DNA from: an uncultured Alphaproteobacteria bacterium
GTDB lineage: Bacteria; Pseudomonadota; Alphaproteobacteria; RF32; CAG-239
Assembly: GCA_934254585.1 (NCBI GenBank)
Contig: CAKQLF010000018.1
Span: 1-6,670 of the forward strand
DNA length: 6,670 nucleotides
Direction of reading: 5' to 3'
In this document: positions 1 to 5,918 of the stretch, in pieces
Numbering within the stretch: the first letter of the stretch is position 1
How the letters are laid out: each line of letters starts with the position of its first letter
Made by a program: the position numbers and the translations under genes
The notes under the pieces: model-generated
Told to the model about the DNA's origin: nothing
The model's database searches: none
The model's input: only the letters and a program-made list of their open reading frames with translations

Positions 1-82
1 ACCGCCTCACCGGCGTCCTAAAGTCCGCCTCTCGTCCTGGTCGATCAGCTTTCTCGCTGATTCTCATTCTCACTCCACTGCC
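1..82. other. GC-rich window edge, unassigned
   Basis: 46 of the first 80 bases are G or C, which stands out against the very AT-rich DNA that follows. It holds a perfect 6-bp inverted repeat, ATCAGC (44-49) and GCTGAT (56-61), with a 6-nt loop. On the minus strand an ATG at 67-65 lies 5 nt after GGAG (76-73), and its frame stays open for 22 codons to the window edge, so it could be the start of a gene. Its peptide is arginine-rich and matches no family I recognise. It could equally be a structured non-coding tail beyond the tRNA terminator. Confidence 0.25.
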
Positions 83-114
83 AAAAAAAGCCCGCATTAC
101 TGCGAGCTTTTTAT
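83..114 (-). terminator. Intrinsic terminator of tRNA-Pro
   Basis: Read on the minus strand, AAAGCTCGCA pairs with TGCGGGCTTT around a 4-nt loop (stem arms 101-110 and 87-96, one G-U pair), followed by a run of T from 89 to 83. It lies 4 nt past the tRNA CCA end, as expected for a single-tRNA transcript. The other strand also has T-rich sequence after the stem, so it may work in both directions. Confidence 0.85.
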
Positions 115-191
115 TGGTCGGAGTGACTGAATTCGAATCAGCGACCTCTACGTCCCGAACGTAGCGTTCTACCAGGCTGAACTACACTCCG
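115..191 (-). tRNA. tRNA-Pro (anticodon CGG)
   Basis: The 77-nt minus-strand sequence folds as a complete cloverleaf. The acceptor stem is CGGAGTG/CACTCCG with discriminator A and an encoded CCA. The D stem is GTTC/GAAC around a loop containing GG. The anticodon stem is CTACG/CGTAG around TTCGGGA, giving anticodon CGG, which reads the proline codon CCG. The T loop is TTCGAAT. C1-G72, A73 and G37 fit proline tRNAs. One oddity is that the last T-stem pair (53-61) is A-U rather than the nearly invariant G-C. The gene has its own promoter and terminator, so it is probably transcribed alone. Confidence 0.95.
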
Positions 192-208
192 TCATTGACA
201 ATGATGTT

Positions 209-236
209 TTAATACATTTTTTGCCAATTGCAACAA
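209..236 (-). promoter_or_regulatory. Probable promoter of tRNA-Pro
   Basis: On the minus strand TTGTTG (236-231) is followed after 16 nt by TATTAA (214-209). This places the start near 202, about 11 nt before the mature tRNA 5' end at 191. The position fits, but the boxes match the consensus only partly. Confidence 0.45.
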
Positions 237-254
237 AAATTTTATAATTTTACC

Positions 255-278
255 AAAAAAAGTATAAAATTATTTTAT
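255..278 (-). terminator. Weak AT-only terminator candidate after the 318-851 gene
   Basis: A perfect 7-bp AT palindrome (ATAAAAT and ATTTTAT, 264-278, 1-nt centre) is followed on the minus strand by AC and then seven T (261-255). It sits 40 nt past the stop of the gene at 318-851. The stem has no G-C pairs, so it would be weak and may simply reflect AT-rich sequence. Confidence 0.25.
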
Positions 279-317
279 TTCCTACTGTTTCACTCTAAAT
301 TTGAACAGTTTTCCTTT

Positions 318-851
318 TTACTTTTGATGCTCTTTGATATACGCTTCCCGCATTTGCCTAAAAGTTTCCAACTGTTCCGAAGTTAGAATTTTTTCAAACT
401 CATCTAAATTCTTTTTTTCCATATCATTGATATTTTCTTGAATTTTTTCAACATTCTGCAGCATTTGCATCCGCAACAATCGCCCTTTTTCACTAATTTT
501 CTTAGCTGCAATCAATTGATTAGAATCCAGATTCAAATTTTCTATATAGGCACTCAATTCTTCAGGCTGAACAACGTCATTTACTTTTTCAACCTCTGTT
601 TCTTCTTTAGTTTCCACAACCGGCGTTTCTACCAATTCACTTTCAGAATTTTCGACTTTCCGGTCAACTATTTCCGGAGTTTCAACCTCTTCAGCAACTT
701 TGGATACCGACTCCTCAACCATAGGTGTTTCGGCATTTTCCACTACTTCAACAGTTTCATCTAAACCAAAATCATCAACTTCTTCGGCTTTTGTATTATA
801 TCCGCCAACCAAGGCCAAACTCAAAATCAAAATAAAAAATTTCATATTCAT
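318..851 (-). CDS. Secreted LTxxQ (Spy/CpxP-like) protein with acidic linker
   Basis: A 177-residue protein. Residues 1-22 form a signal peptide (hydrophobic FFILILSLALVGG, likely cut after TKA) with no lipobox cysteine, so it should be periplasmic. Residues 23-100 are an acidic, Val/Glu/Thr/Pro-rich stretch with no hydrophobic core, probably a disordered spacer. Residues 100-177 are helical and charged, with LDSNQ at 108-112 and LTSEQ at 156-160. The second is the LTxxQ signature of the Spy/CpxP/CnrX-type superfamily, whose members act as periplasmic chaperones or metal/stress sensors. The first ATG is chosen because GAGGGG (864-859) lies 7 nt upstream; a second ATG two codons later is also possible. 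It follows the related gene at 901-1302 after 49 nt, which contain a promoter of their own. The exact role is not known, and a general helical periplasmic protein is an alternative. Confidence 0.75.
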   Translation of the reverse strand: MNMKFFILILSLALVGGYNTKAEEVDDFGLDETVEVVENAETPMVEESVSKVAEEVETPEIVDRKVENSESELVETPVVETKEETEVEKVNDVVQPEELSAYIENLNLDSNQLIAAKKISEKGRLLRMQMLQNVEKIQENINDMEKKNLDEFEKILTSEQLETFRQMREAYIKEHQK

Positions 852-871
852 TTCTAATCCCCTCTTTTTTT

Positions 872-899
872 ATTTTATCTAAAAAAAATTACTTTGCAA
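872..899 (-). promoter_or_regulatory. Promoter candidate for the 318-851 gene
   Basis: On the minus strand TTGCAA (899-894) is followed after 16 nt by TAAAAT (877-872), in the gap right after the stop codon of the upstream gene. Both boxes match the consensus well. Transcription would begin near 865, directly ahead of the ribosome binding site at 864-859, leaving a very short leader. Read-through from the upstream gene is also possible. Confidence 0.45.
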
Positions 900-900
900 G

Positions 901-1302
901 CTACATCTGAATAATTCCGTATTGCCGCATTTTACCGAAAGAAGATTTTTTACTATTGTTTTTTTGCTCAAATTCCGGTTTTTGCTTATTTTGACGTTCT
1001 TTCAATTTATCAAATTTTTTCTGTTGTTTTTCCGTTAGCAACAATCTGATTTTTTCATCATCACTTTCGTGAACTTCCGCTATTTCTCTATGCAAAGTGC
1101 TTATTTGTTGGCGCAGAGATTTTATATGTTCGTGGCTTTGTTTATAAATTTCCCGCACCTGCATTTTTTGCTCTTTACTCAGTTTCAGTTCACTACTCCA
1201 ATCAATCGGTCTGTCCGCAAGTTTATTATTTTTCTGAGCTTCAGCTGTCAGAGCAAAGATAACGCCGATTGTTACCACCGACAGAAACATAAATTTATTC
1301 AT
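901..1302 (-). CDS. Small periplasmic LTxxQ (Spy/CpxP-like) protein
   Basis: A 133-residue protein, basic in its C-terminal third. Residues 1-22 are a signal peptide ending AEA, followed by a helical, charged mature part. It carries LSKEQ at 41-45 and LTEKQ at 89-93, the paired LTxxQ-type motifs of the Spy/CpxP superfamily, and a Lys/Gln-rich tail from about 100. The start is set at 1302 because AAGGAG (1314-1309) lies 6 nt before this ATG. An in-frame ATG at 1326 would put that binding site inside the coding region, so it is rejected. The two motifs are 48 residues apart, exactly as in the neighbour at 318-851, which suggests the pair are paralogues. Members of this family act in envelope stress or metal response; which applies here cannot be told from sequence. 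Confidence 0.75.
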   Translation of the reverse strand: MNKFMFLSVVTIGVIFALTAEAQKNNKLADRPIDWSSELKLSKEQKMQVREIYKQSHEHIKSLRQQISTLHREIAEVHESDDEKIRLLLTEKQQKKFDKLKERQNKQKPEFEQKNNSKKSSFGKMRQYGIIQM

Positions 1303-1333
1303 ATTTTTCTCCTTTTTCTTCAGCATACTGATT

Positions 1334-1362
1334 TTTATAAATTTATCCAGATTTTTTTGAAA
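1334..1362 (-). promoter_or_regulatory. Promoter candidate for the 1302-901 gene
   Basis: On the minus strand TTTCAA (1362-1357) is followed after 17 nt by TATAAA (1339-1334), placing the start near 1327, about 25 nt before the ATG. The -35 hexamer is the complement of the one proposed for the divergent transporter gene, so the two promoters would share the same six base pairs. Confidence 0.4.
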
Positions 1363-1384
1363 TTTATTATTTTATGACTATATC
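1357..1384 (+). promoter_or_regulatory. Promoter candidate for the transporter gene
   Basis: TTGAAA (1357-1362), a 16-nt spacer, then TATATC (1379-1384), ahead of the AAGGAG at 1392-1397 and the ATG at 1406. It shares its -35 box with the opposite-strand promoter, so the two directions may compete for RNA polymerase. Confidence 0.4.
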
Positions 1385-1405
1385 CAATGCAAAGGAGAAA
1401 ATAAT

Positions 1406-2314
1406 ATGCTTTCCCGTTTTATTGGTTATACACTGGCTGTTTCCGCCGTCTTTTTATGGAGTTTAAATTATGTCTATGCCAAACTTTTACTGAATTTAAC
1501 TCCTATGCAGATTTCTTTTATACGTTGGTCTTTGGCAATGCTTTTCTTTTTGCCTTTCACCCTTAAAAGCTTGTGGCAATATTGGCGTCTTTTGTGGCAA
1601 AATTTAGAGTACATCATTGTTATCGGGCTAAGCGGTCTGGCGTTGGTCAATATTTGCGTTTATTATGCGGGACACACGGCAAATGCTGTGGATATGTCTT
1701 TGATTGCCACGTTAGGACCGGTTTTTATTATCATCTTCAACAGCCTTATTAAACACCAATTTCCGCCGTTTCGCACCATCATAGGTATTATTTTGGCCAT
1801 TATCGGCGTACTTTTTATAATATTGCACGGTGATTTGGAAAATCTGCGCAATTTCGATTTTGTTTCCGGCGACATTTGGATGTTGGGAACAGCTCTTATG
1901 TTTGCCACCTATTCCGTTTGTCAGCAAAAAATCTCCGCTCAAATTCCCTCTCTGCTTGTTTTAAGCGCGGCTATTGTCGTTGCCGTTATCTTTTGCACAC
2001 CGGCTTTTTGGCTAGAACAAGAAGAATCTCCTTTGCCGGAATTATCCGAAAAAGAAATTTGCATTTTGCTGATTATTGGTTTTTTAAATTCCGGTTTAGC
2101 CTATTTATGGTGGAATATGTCCATAAAGCGAATCGGACTTGTGCATACCGGAATCATTTATTATCTGCTCCCCGTGTTTGGTTGTGTTTCCGCTTATTTT
2201 GTCCTAGATGAAACTCTGTATAATTCACAAATTTACGGAGCGTTATTGGTTATTTCCGGAATTATTTTAGTGGCCTTTCAACCTAAAAAGAGCATTTTGC
2301 CGTTACGAAAATAA
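1406..2314 (+). CDS. EamA/DMT-family 10-TM transporter
   Basis: A 302-residue inner-membrane protein of the drug/metabolite transporter superfamily, which exports or imports small metabolites. Ten hydrophobic segments can be placed at about 7-26, 35-54, 68-88, 98-115, 123-141, 155-172, 181-202, 217-236, 246-266 and 275-292, forming the usual two EamA halves of five helices each. Family-like features are the Pro in TM4 (TLGPVF, 102-107), the TM6 start GTALMFATYS, and the TM9 run ending in VLDETL (266-271), which corresponds to the conserved Pro...Glu region of the last repeat. The length is typical. AAGGAG at 1392-1397, 8 nt before the ATG, fixes the start. Substrate cannot be predicted for this family from sequence. 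It is divergent from the LTxxQ genes; ymdB follows 50 nt downstream with a promoter in between. Confidence 0.9.
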   Translation: MLSRFIGYTLAVSAVFLWSLNYVYAKLLLNLTPMQISFIRWSLAMLFFLPFTLKSLWQYWRLLWQNLEYIIVIGLSGLALVNICVYYAGHTANAVDMSLIATLGPVFIIIFNSLIKHQFPPFRTIIGIILAIIGVLFIILHGDLENLRNFDFVSGDIWMLGTALMFATYSVCQQKISAQIPSLLVLSAAIVVAVIFCTPAFWLEQEESPLPELSEKEICILLIIGFLNSGLAYLWWNMSIKRIGLVHTGIIYYLLPVFGCVSAYFVLDETLYNSQIYGALLVISGIILVAFQPKKSILPLRK

Positions 2315-2317
2315 AAC

Positions 2318-2345
2318 TTGCACAAATCTTTGTTTTTGCTATAAC
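2318..2345 (+). promoter_or_regulatory. Promoter of ymdB
   Basis: TTGCAC (2318-2323), a 16-nt spacer, then TATAAC (2340-2345) preceded by TGC, an extended -10. It lies 3 nt past the transporter stop codon and 19 nt before the ymdB ATG, with the AAGGAG at 2354-2359. This suggests ymdB can be transcribed independently of the transporter. Confidence 0.6.
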
Positions 2346-2364
2346 CTAGGCAAAAGGAGAAAAT

Positions 2365-3150
2365 ATGCGTATTTTTTATTGTGGTGATGTTGTCGCTCGT
2401 CCGGGGCGCGAAGTTGTGTTAAAAAACCTGTCTAAAATTCGTTCGGACTACAAAACGGACGTTATTTTGGTGAATGTGGAAAATGCCGCCCACGGTTTTG
2501 GCGTTACCCCGGGTATTTGTCGTGATTTTTTAGATAAAGGTGCCGATGTGCTCGTAACAGGCAATCACTTTTTAAATCAGCGTGACATTGTGGCTTATAT
2601 TAATGACTGCAAAACCATCATTCGTCCGGCTAACATTCCGGCAGAAAACCCGGGGCGCGGTCACACAATTTTTGAATTGGCCGACGGCAGACGCATTTTA
2701 GTTATTCAAGTTCTCGGTCGATTGTTTATGGAAGCGGTTGATTGTCCGGTGCAAACTCTGGAAAATATTCTCAAAAATTATACCTTAGGCAAAAATATTG
2801 ACGCTATTTTTGTGGATATACACGCCGAGGCCACATCTGAAAAATTATCTCTCGGTTATTATCTGGACGGCAAAGTCAGCGCGGTTGCCGGCACACACAC
2901 CCATGTTCCCACCGCCGATTATCGTATTTTACCCAATAAAACGGCCTATATCACCGATGTGGGAATGTGCGGAAACTATAATTCGGTTTTGGGGTTTGAT
3001 ATCAACGCGCCAATTAACCGCCTGTGCCGCCGCTATGTCGGAGATCGTCTAATTCCGGCAGCCGGTGATGGCACACTCTACGGAATTTTGGTGGAAACCG
3101 ATGATAAAACAGGTTTGGCTAAAAACATTCAGCAAATTGTGTTGGATTAA
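2365..3150 (+). CDS. ymdB: YmdB-family metallophosphoesterase (TIGR00282)
   Basis: A 261-residue cytosolic dinuclear-metal phosphodiesterase. Characterised relatives (Bacillus YmdB, Deinococcus DR1281) hydrolyse 2',3'-cyclic nucleotides and affect RNA turnover and community behaviour. The metal ligands and catalytic residues expected from that family are all visible: GD at 7-8, EN at 39-40, GNH at 66-68 (N67, H68), H153 in DIHAEATSEK, and H178/H180 in GTHTHVPTAD, then TDVGMCG at 197-203. The length is full. One variant is GNHFLNQRD, where the family usually has GNH followed by T-W-D. AAGGAG at 2354-2359, 5 nt before the ATG, sets the start. The stop overlaps the stop of the convergent TPR-methyltransferase gene by 4 bp. 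The physiological substrate in this organism is not shown. Confidence 0.93.
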   Translation: MRIFYCGDVVARPGREVVLKNLSKIRSDYKTDVILVNVENAAHGFGVTPGICRDFLDKGADVLVTGNHFLNQRDIVAYINDCKTIIRPANIPAENPGRGHTIFELADGRRILVIQVLGRLFMEAVDCPVQTLENILKNYTLGKNIDAIFVDIHAEATSEKLSLGYYLDGKVSAVAGTHTHVPTADYRILPNKTAYITDVGMCGNYNSVLGFDINAPINRLCRRYVGDRLIPAAGDGTLYGILVETDDKTGLAKNIQQIVLD

Positions 3151-4886
3151 ATTTCCGCCGCAAACATCATTCCCTCAACATCTTTTCCGTTTTCTTGACG
3201 CAAGGACAAAGCATAGGTTTTTATTTTTTGATATCCCGCTTGTTTCAGCAAGTTTTCAACATATAACGGATTATGCTTATAGCGGCCATTGACTTGGATT
3301 TTATATTTTTCTGTTTGCAAATCCGTTTCTACGGAAAATATGACTTTTTTCGCCGTCAATTCATTGATAATTTTTGACAAATCTCCAAAATAGCAAAAAA
3401 CATCTGCCGCCATCACAGTTTGAAACTCACCTTTGTGCTGTTGTAAATAATCCGCAATATCGGCTTGTTCCAATTTATGATATACATTTTTTTCACGGGC
3501 TTTTTGTAGCATTTCTTGCGACAAATCAACTCCGACAAAACTGTTATGAGAAGACTTTAATCTTTCGGCCAACAAACCGGTTCCGCACCCCAAATCCAAA
3601 ATATTTCCGCTGACATCTGCGGCAATTTCGGCTATTTTATCAACTACGGCATAGCGGATACCGCGCAAAGTGTTTTCATAAGTTTCAGCAAAATTATCAA
3701 ACAACAAACGGTTATATTCGCTTTCATTTTCGGGATTTTGACCGTTTATCACCGCCCACAAATGTTTGGCGACCAAATTTTCAGGCATTTTTTCATACCA
3801 ATTTTCCGCTATTTTTCGCGCTTTTTCAGGTGCTTTATCATAAAACAGGGTTATGGTTTCCGCCAAATTCAGGCTCCAATCTGTATGTCGCGGAGCCAAA
3901 TAAAAAGCGTTAAACATCAAAGCCAATGCCTGTTCATATTCTTCCAACGTTTTAAGGATAATCGCCAAATTATAGCTCAATTCCGGCGTTTCCGGAGAAA
4001 TTCGCACCGCCGCCCGATATTCTTCCAAGGCCTCAAGAGTACGCTTGCGCTTACAAAGCATATTGGCATAATTGGCATGTGCCTGCAAATTGTTATTGTC
4101 TAATTCCAAAGTTTTTTTATAAAAATTTTCCGCTTCGGCATAATTTTCTTTTTCCGCTTCCAAATCGGCAATATGCAAAGAGGCGGCAACATTATGCGGA
4201 TTTAGCCGCAAGGCTTGATAAAATATCGGCAAAGCTTGGTCTGCCTGATGCAAAGCCAGATAGGTTTCAGCCAATAAAACTTTAATTTCAGCAGCCTCTA
4301 AAAGATTGTCAGCCTGTTGCAAAAATTTTAAGGCTTCACTATAATTTTTTTCGGCAAACTCTCGCCTTCCCAAATAATAACAAGGTCGCGCCTCGGTCGG
4401 ATTTTTTGCGGCCAATTCCAACAGACTTGCTTTGTTGTTTTGCAATTCCGCCAAATTAACCGCGGCATCTGAATAAGCGGAATCAATTTTCAGCGCGTTT
4501 TGATAAGATTCGGCCGCTTCCGGCAAGCGTTCCAACTGCCAAAAAACATTCCCCAACCCAAAGTAGGCTTCTTTCAAATCAGGCTTGATTTTCAAAGCTT
4601 TTTTATAAGCTTCAGCAGCCTCAAGCAAATGACCGCTTGCCGCCAACGACACGCCTAAATTAAAAAATATGGGAAAATGCTGCGGAGCGGAATCCGCCGC
4701 CCGATAAAAATAACCAACCGCCTCACTGTGCAAACCGCGAGTCTGCGCGATTAACCCCAATAAATTAAGCACATCGGCATTTTGCGGCGATGTTTCCAAA
4801 ATTTGCCGATACAACTGCTCGGCCTCGTTTAACGCTCCGTTTTGCTGTAAAGCCACGGCTTTTTGAAACATCAATTCATACGACAT
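3147..4886 (-). CDS. TPR-repeat protein fused to SAM methyltransferase (COG4976-like)
   Basis: A 579-residue soluble protein with two parts. Residues 1 to about 345 are tandem tetratricopeptide repeats, clearest at 1-34, 35-68, 69-102, 103-136, 200-233, 234-267, 268-301 and 302-335; many end in a proline or acidic residue after the second helix. Residues 395-579 are a class I methyltransferase, beginning LLFDNFAETYENTL. SAM-binding motif I is ILDLGCGTGLLAERL (429-443), the acidic end of strand 2 is VGVD (451-454), and the post-II region is AADVFCYFGDL (493-503). This matches the COG4976 type of predicted methyltransferase with TPR repeats; the substrate is unknown, and the TPR part probably binds the partner or target. 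AAGGAG (4898-4893) lies 6 nt before the ATG. A possible promoter is TATAAA at 4952-4947, with only a weak -35 box. It is divergent from rpsD and overlaps ymdB tail-to-tail with no room for a terminator. Confidence 0.88.
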   Translation of the reverse strand: MSYELMFQKAVALQQNGALNEAEQLYRQILETSPQNADVLNLLGLIAQTRGLHSEAVGYFYRAADSAPQHFPIFFNLGVSLAASGHLLEAAEAYKKALKIKPDLKEAYFGLGNVFWQLERLPEAAESYQNALKIDSAYSDAAVNLAELQNNKASLLELAAKNPTEARPCYYLGRREFAEKNYSEALKFLQQADNLLEAAEIKVLLAETYLALHQADQALPIFYQALRLNPHNVAASLHIADLEAEKENYAEAENFYKKTLELDNNNLQAHANYANMLCKRKRTLEALEEYRAAVRISPETPELSYNLAIILKTLEEYEQALALMFNAFYLAPRHTDWSLNLAETITLFYDKAPEKARKIAENWYEKMPENLVAKHLWAVINGQNPENESEYNRLLFDNFAETYENTLRGIRYAVVDKIAEIAADVSGNILDLGCGTGLLAERLKSSHNSFVGVDLSQEMLQKAREKNVYHKLEQADIADYLQQHKGEFQTVMAADVFCYFGDLSKIINELTAKKVIFSVETDLQTEKYKIQVNGRYKHNPLYVENLLKQAGYQKIKTYALSLRQENGKDVEGMMFAAEI

Positions 4887-5002
4887 TTTCTTCTCCTTAA
4901 AACAGATTTTAGAAGAATTTTGTTAAAAATCCAGACATATTTAGATTTTATACTTGAAAAACTTGTTTTTTTGAGTTATTTTGGCAGCACTTCCGAGAAT
5001 GC

Positions 5003-5025
5003 AGATTAGGAAATCTTCTTAATCT
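5003..5025 (+). promoter_or_regulatory. Stable hairpin in the TPR-MTase/rpsD divergent region
   Basis: AGATTAGGAA (5003-5012) pairs with TTCTTAATCT (5016-5025) across a 3-nt loop, giving 10 bp with one G-T pair. There is no T-run on either strand, so it is not an intrinsic terminator. It lies just upstream of the TTGACG promoter of rpsD. It would be in the rpsD leader only if transcription starts farther up, for example from TTGAAA (4954-4959), 17 nt, TATTTT (4977-4982). Confidence 0.45.
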
Positions 5026-5037
5026 CGTTTCCGTATT

Positions 5038-5066
5038 TTGACGTGGAACTATCGGGACAATAATGT
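5038..5066 (+). promoter_or_regulatory. Promoter of rpsD
   Basis: TTGACG (5038-5043), a 17-nt spacer, then TAATGT (5061-5066). The -35 box matches the consensus at five of six positions; the -10 box is weaker. The start would be near 5073, leaving a leader of about 22 nt with AAGGA at 5081-5085. Confidence 0.5.
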
Positions 5067-5094
5067 AAACAAAAAAATAAAAGGATTTAAATTT

Positions 5095-5709
5095 ATGAAA
5101 AGTATTGTTGCTGCTAAAAAGAAAAACAGCCGCCGTTATGGCGAAAATCTTTGGGGCGATGCTAACAGCCCGTTTAACAAACGTTCTTATGGCCCTGGTC
5201 AACACGGTCAAAGAAAGAAAAAAGTTACCGACTACGGCGAACAATTAAATGCTAAGCAAAAATTGAAAGTTTATTACGGAAACATTTCGGAAAAACAATT
5301 TGGTAAATATTATGCTGAAGCTATTCGTCGCTCCGGTGATGCCGCTGAAAACTTGATTGGTTTGTTGGAATCTCGTTTGGACAACTTGGTTTATAAAGCT
5401 AAATTTGTTCCAACTGTTTTTGCCGCTCGTCAATTTGTTAACCACGGTCACGTTACTGTTAACGGTAAAAAAGTAAACATTCCTTCTTATCAAGTTAAAG
5501 CAGGTGATGTTATTGAAGTTCGTGAAAAATCTAAGGGTTTGGCTTTGGTAGCTGCGGCTATTGAATCTCAATCTCGTGATTTTCCAGGTTATTTGGAAGT
5601 AGATGCCAAAAAACTTACTGCAAAATATACATTTGTACCTAAGTTTGATGACGTTCCATACGCCGCTATGATGGAACCAAATCTGGTTATCGAATACTAC
5701 TCAAGATAA
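5095..5709 (+). CDS. rpsD: 30S ribosomal protein S4
   Basis: A 204-residue primary 16S rRNA-binding protein that starts assembly of the small-subunit body. The N-terminal domain (about 1-93) has NLWG (18-21), the diagnostic YGPGQHGQR (32-40) and KQKLKVYYGNISEKQF (54-69). The S4 RNA-binding domain (about 93-150) has SRLDNLVYKAKF, FVNHGHVTVNG and IPSYQVKAGD. The C-terminus ends EPNLVIEYYSR. The first 30 residues have no cysteines, so this is the non-zinc form. AAGGA at 5081-5085, 9 nt upstream, and agreement with normal S4 length place the start here; an in-frame extension back to 5038 would run through the promoter and is rejected. It stands alone, as in many alphaproteobacteria, rather than in an alpha operon, and a strong terminator follows. 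Autoregulation by S4 is possible but not shown. Confidence 0.98.
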   Translation: MKSIVAAKKKNSRRYGENLWGDANSPFNKRSYGPGQHGQRKKKVTDYGEQLNAKQKLKVYYGNISEKQFGKYYAEAIRRSGDAAENLIGLLESRLDNLVYKAKFVPTVFAARQFVNHGHVTVNGKKVNIPSYQVKAGDVIEVREKSKGLALVAAAIESQSRDFPGYLEVDAKKLTAKYTFVPKFDDVPYAAMMEPNLVIEYYSR

Positions 5710-5730
5710 TCTGCTTTTTAGCGAATTTAG

Positions 5731-5758
5731 AAAGCCCGTCTTTTGGCGGGCTTTTTTT
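5731..5758 (+). terminator. Intrinsic terminator of rpsD
   Basis: AAAGCCCGTC (5731-5740), a TTTT loop, then GGCGGGCTTT (5745-5754): a 10-bp stem with one T-G pair, running into seven T (5752-5758). It lies 21 nt after the rpsD stop. Confidence 0.95.
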
Positions 5759-5871
5759 GTATTCTCTTGACTGGTAAAGTGAATTTTTCTACCAATTTTT
5801 AAACTTATTCATTATCCTAAGATGAATATTACTGATTTTATAAAAAAAAGACAAAAAAAATGAAAAAATAC

Positions 5872-5901
5872 ACAAAAAAACTATTGACAAAGTTTTTTTG
5901 T
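5872..5901 (+). promoter_or_regulatory. Perfect 11-bp inverted repeat around the -35 box, copy A
   Basis: ACAAAAAAACT (5872-5882) and AGTTTTTTTGT (5891-5901) are exact inverted repeats separated by 8 nt (ATTGACAA) that hold the -35 box. The geometry suits a dimeric DNA-binding regulator that would block RNA polymerase; no regulator is visible in the window. The same arrangement, unchanged, is at 6529-6558 in copy B. Confidence 0.6.
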
Positions 5902-5912
5902 CCTGATATATA
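5884..5912 (+). promoter_or_regulatory. Strong sigma70-type promoter of the RNA candidate, copy A
   Basis: TTGACA (5884-5889), a 17-nt spacer, then TATATA (5907-5912): an exact -35 box at optimal spacing, the best promoter match in the window. Transcription should begin about 5917-5920. A second dyad, CATAA (5918-5922) and TTATG (5931-5935) with an 8-nt gap, lies at the start site. No gene with a ribosome binding site follows for about 390 nt. Confidence 0.85.
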
Positions 5913-5918
5913 GGGTGC

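Noticed and set aside
3..173. Open plus-strand frame running from the left edge through the tRNA terminator and tRNA
   Set aside because: It reads across a complete tRNA gene and its terminator on the other strand; such frames beside tRNAs are common artefacts.
1303..1326. Longer N-terminus for the 901-1302 gene, starting at 1326
   Set aside because: The extension contains the AAGGAG site and would place charged residues before the signal peptide.
2322..2337. Terminator after the transporter gene (ACAAA/TTTGT then T-rich)
   Set aside because: Only a 5-bp AT-rich stem with a 2-nt loop, and it overlaps a much better promoter for ymdB.
5038..5094. N-terminal extension of S4 back to 5038
   Set aside because: It overlaps the probable promoter and ribosome binding site, and S4 proteins normally start close to the MKSIV position.
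5860..5913. 17-codon frame MKKYTKKLLTKFFCPDI in the repeat (and at the matching place in copy B)
   Set aside because: No ribosome binding site, it runs through the -35 and -10 boxes, and it is mostly poly(A) and poly(T) read as Lys and Phe. The differing A-run lengths also change its upstream frame between copies.
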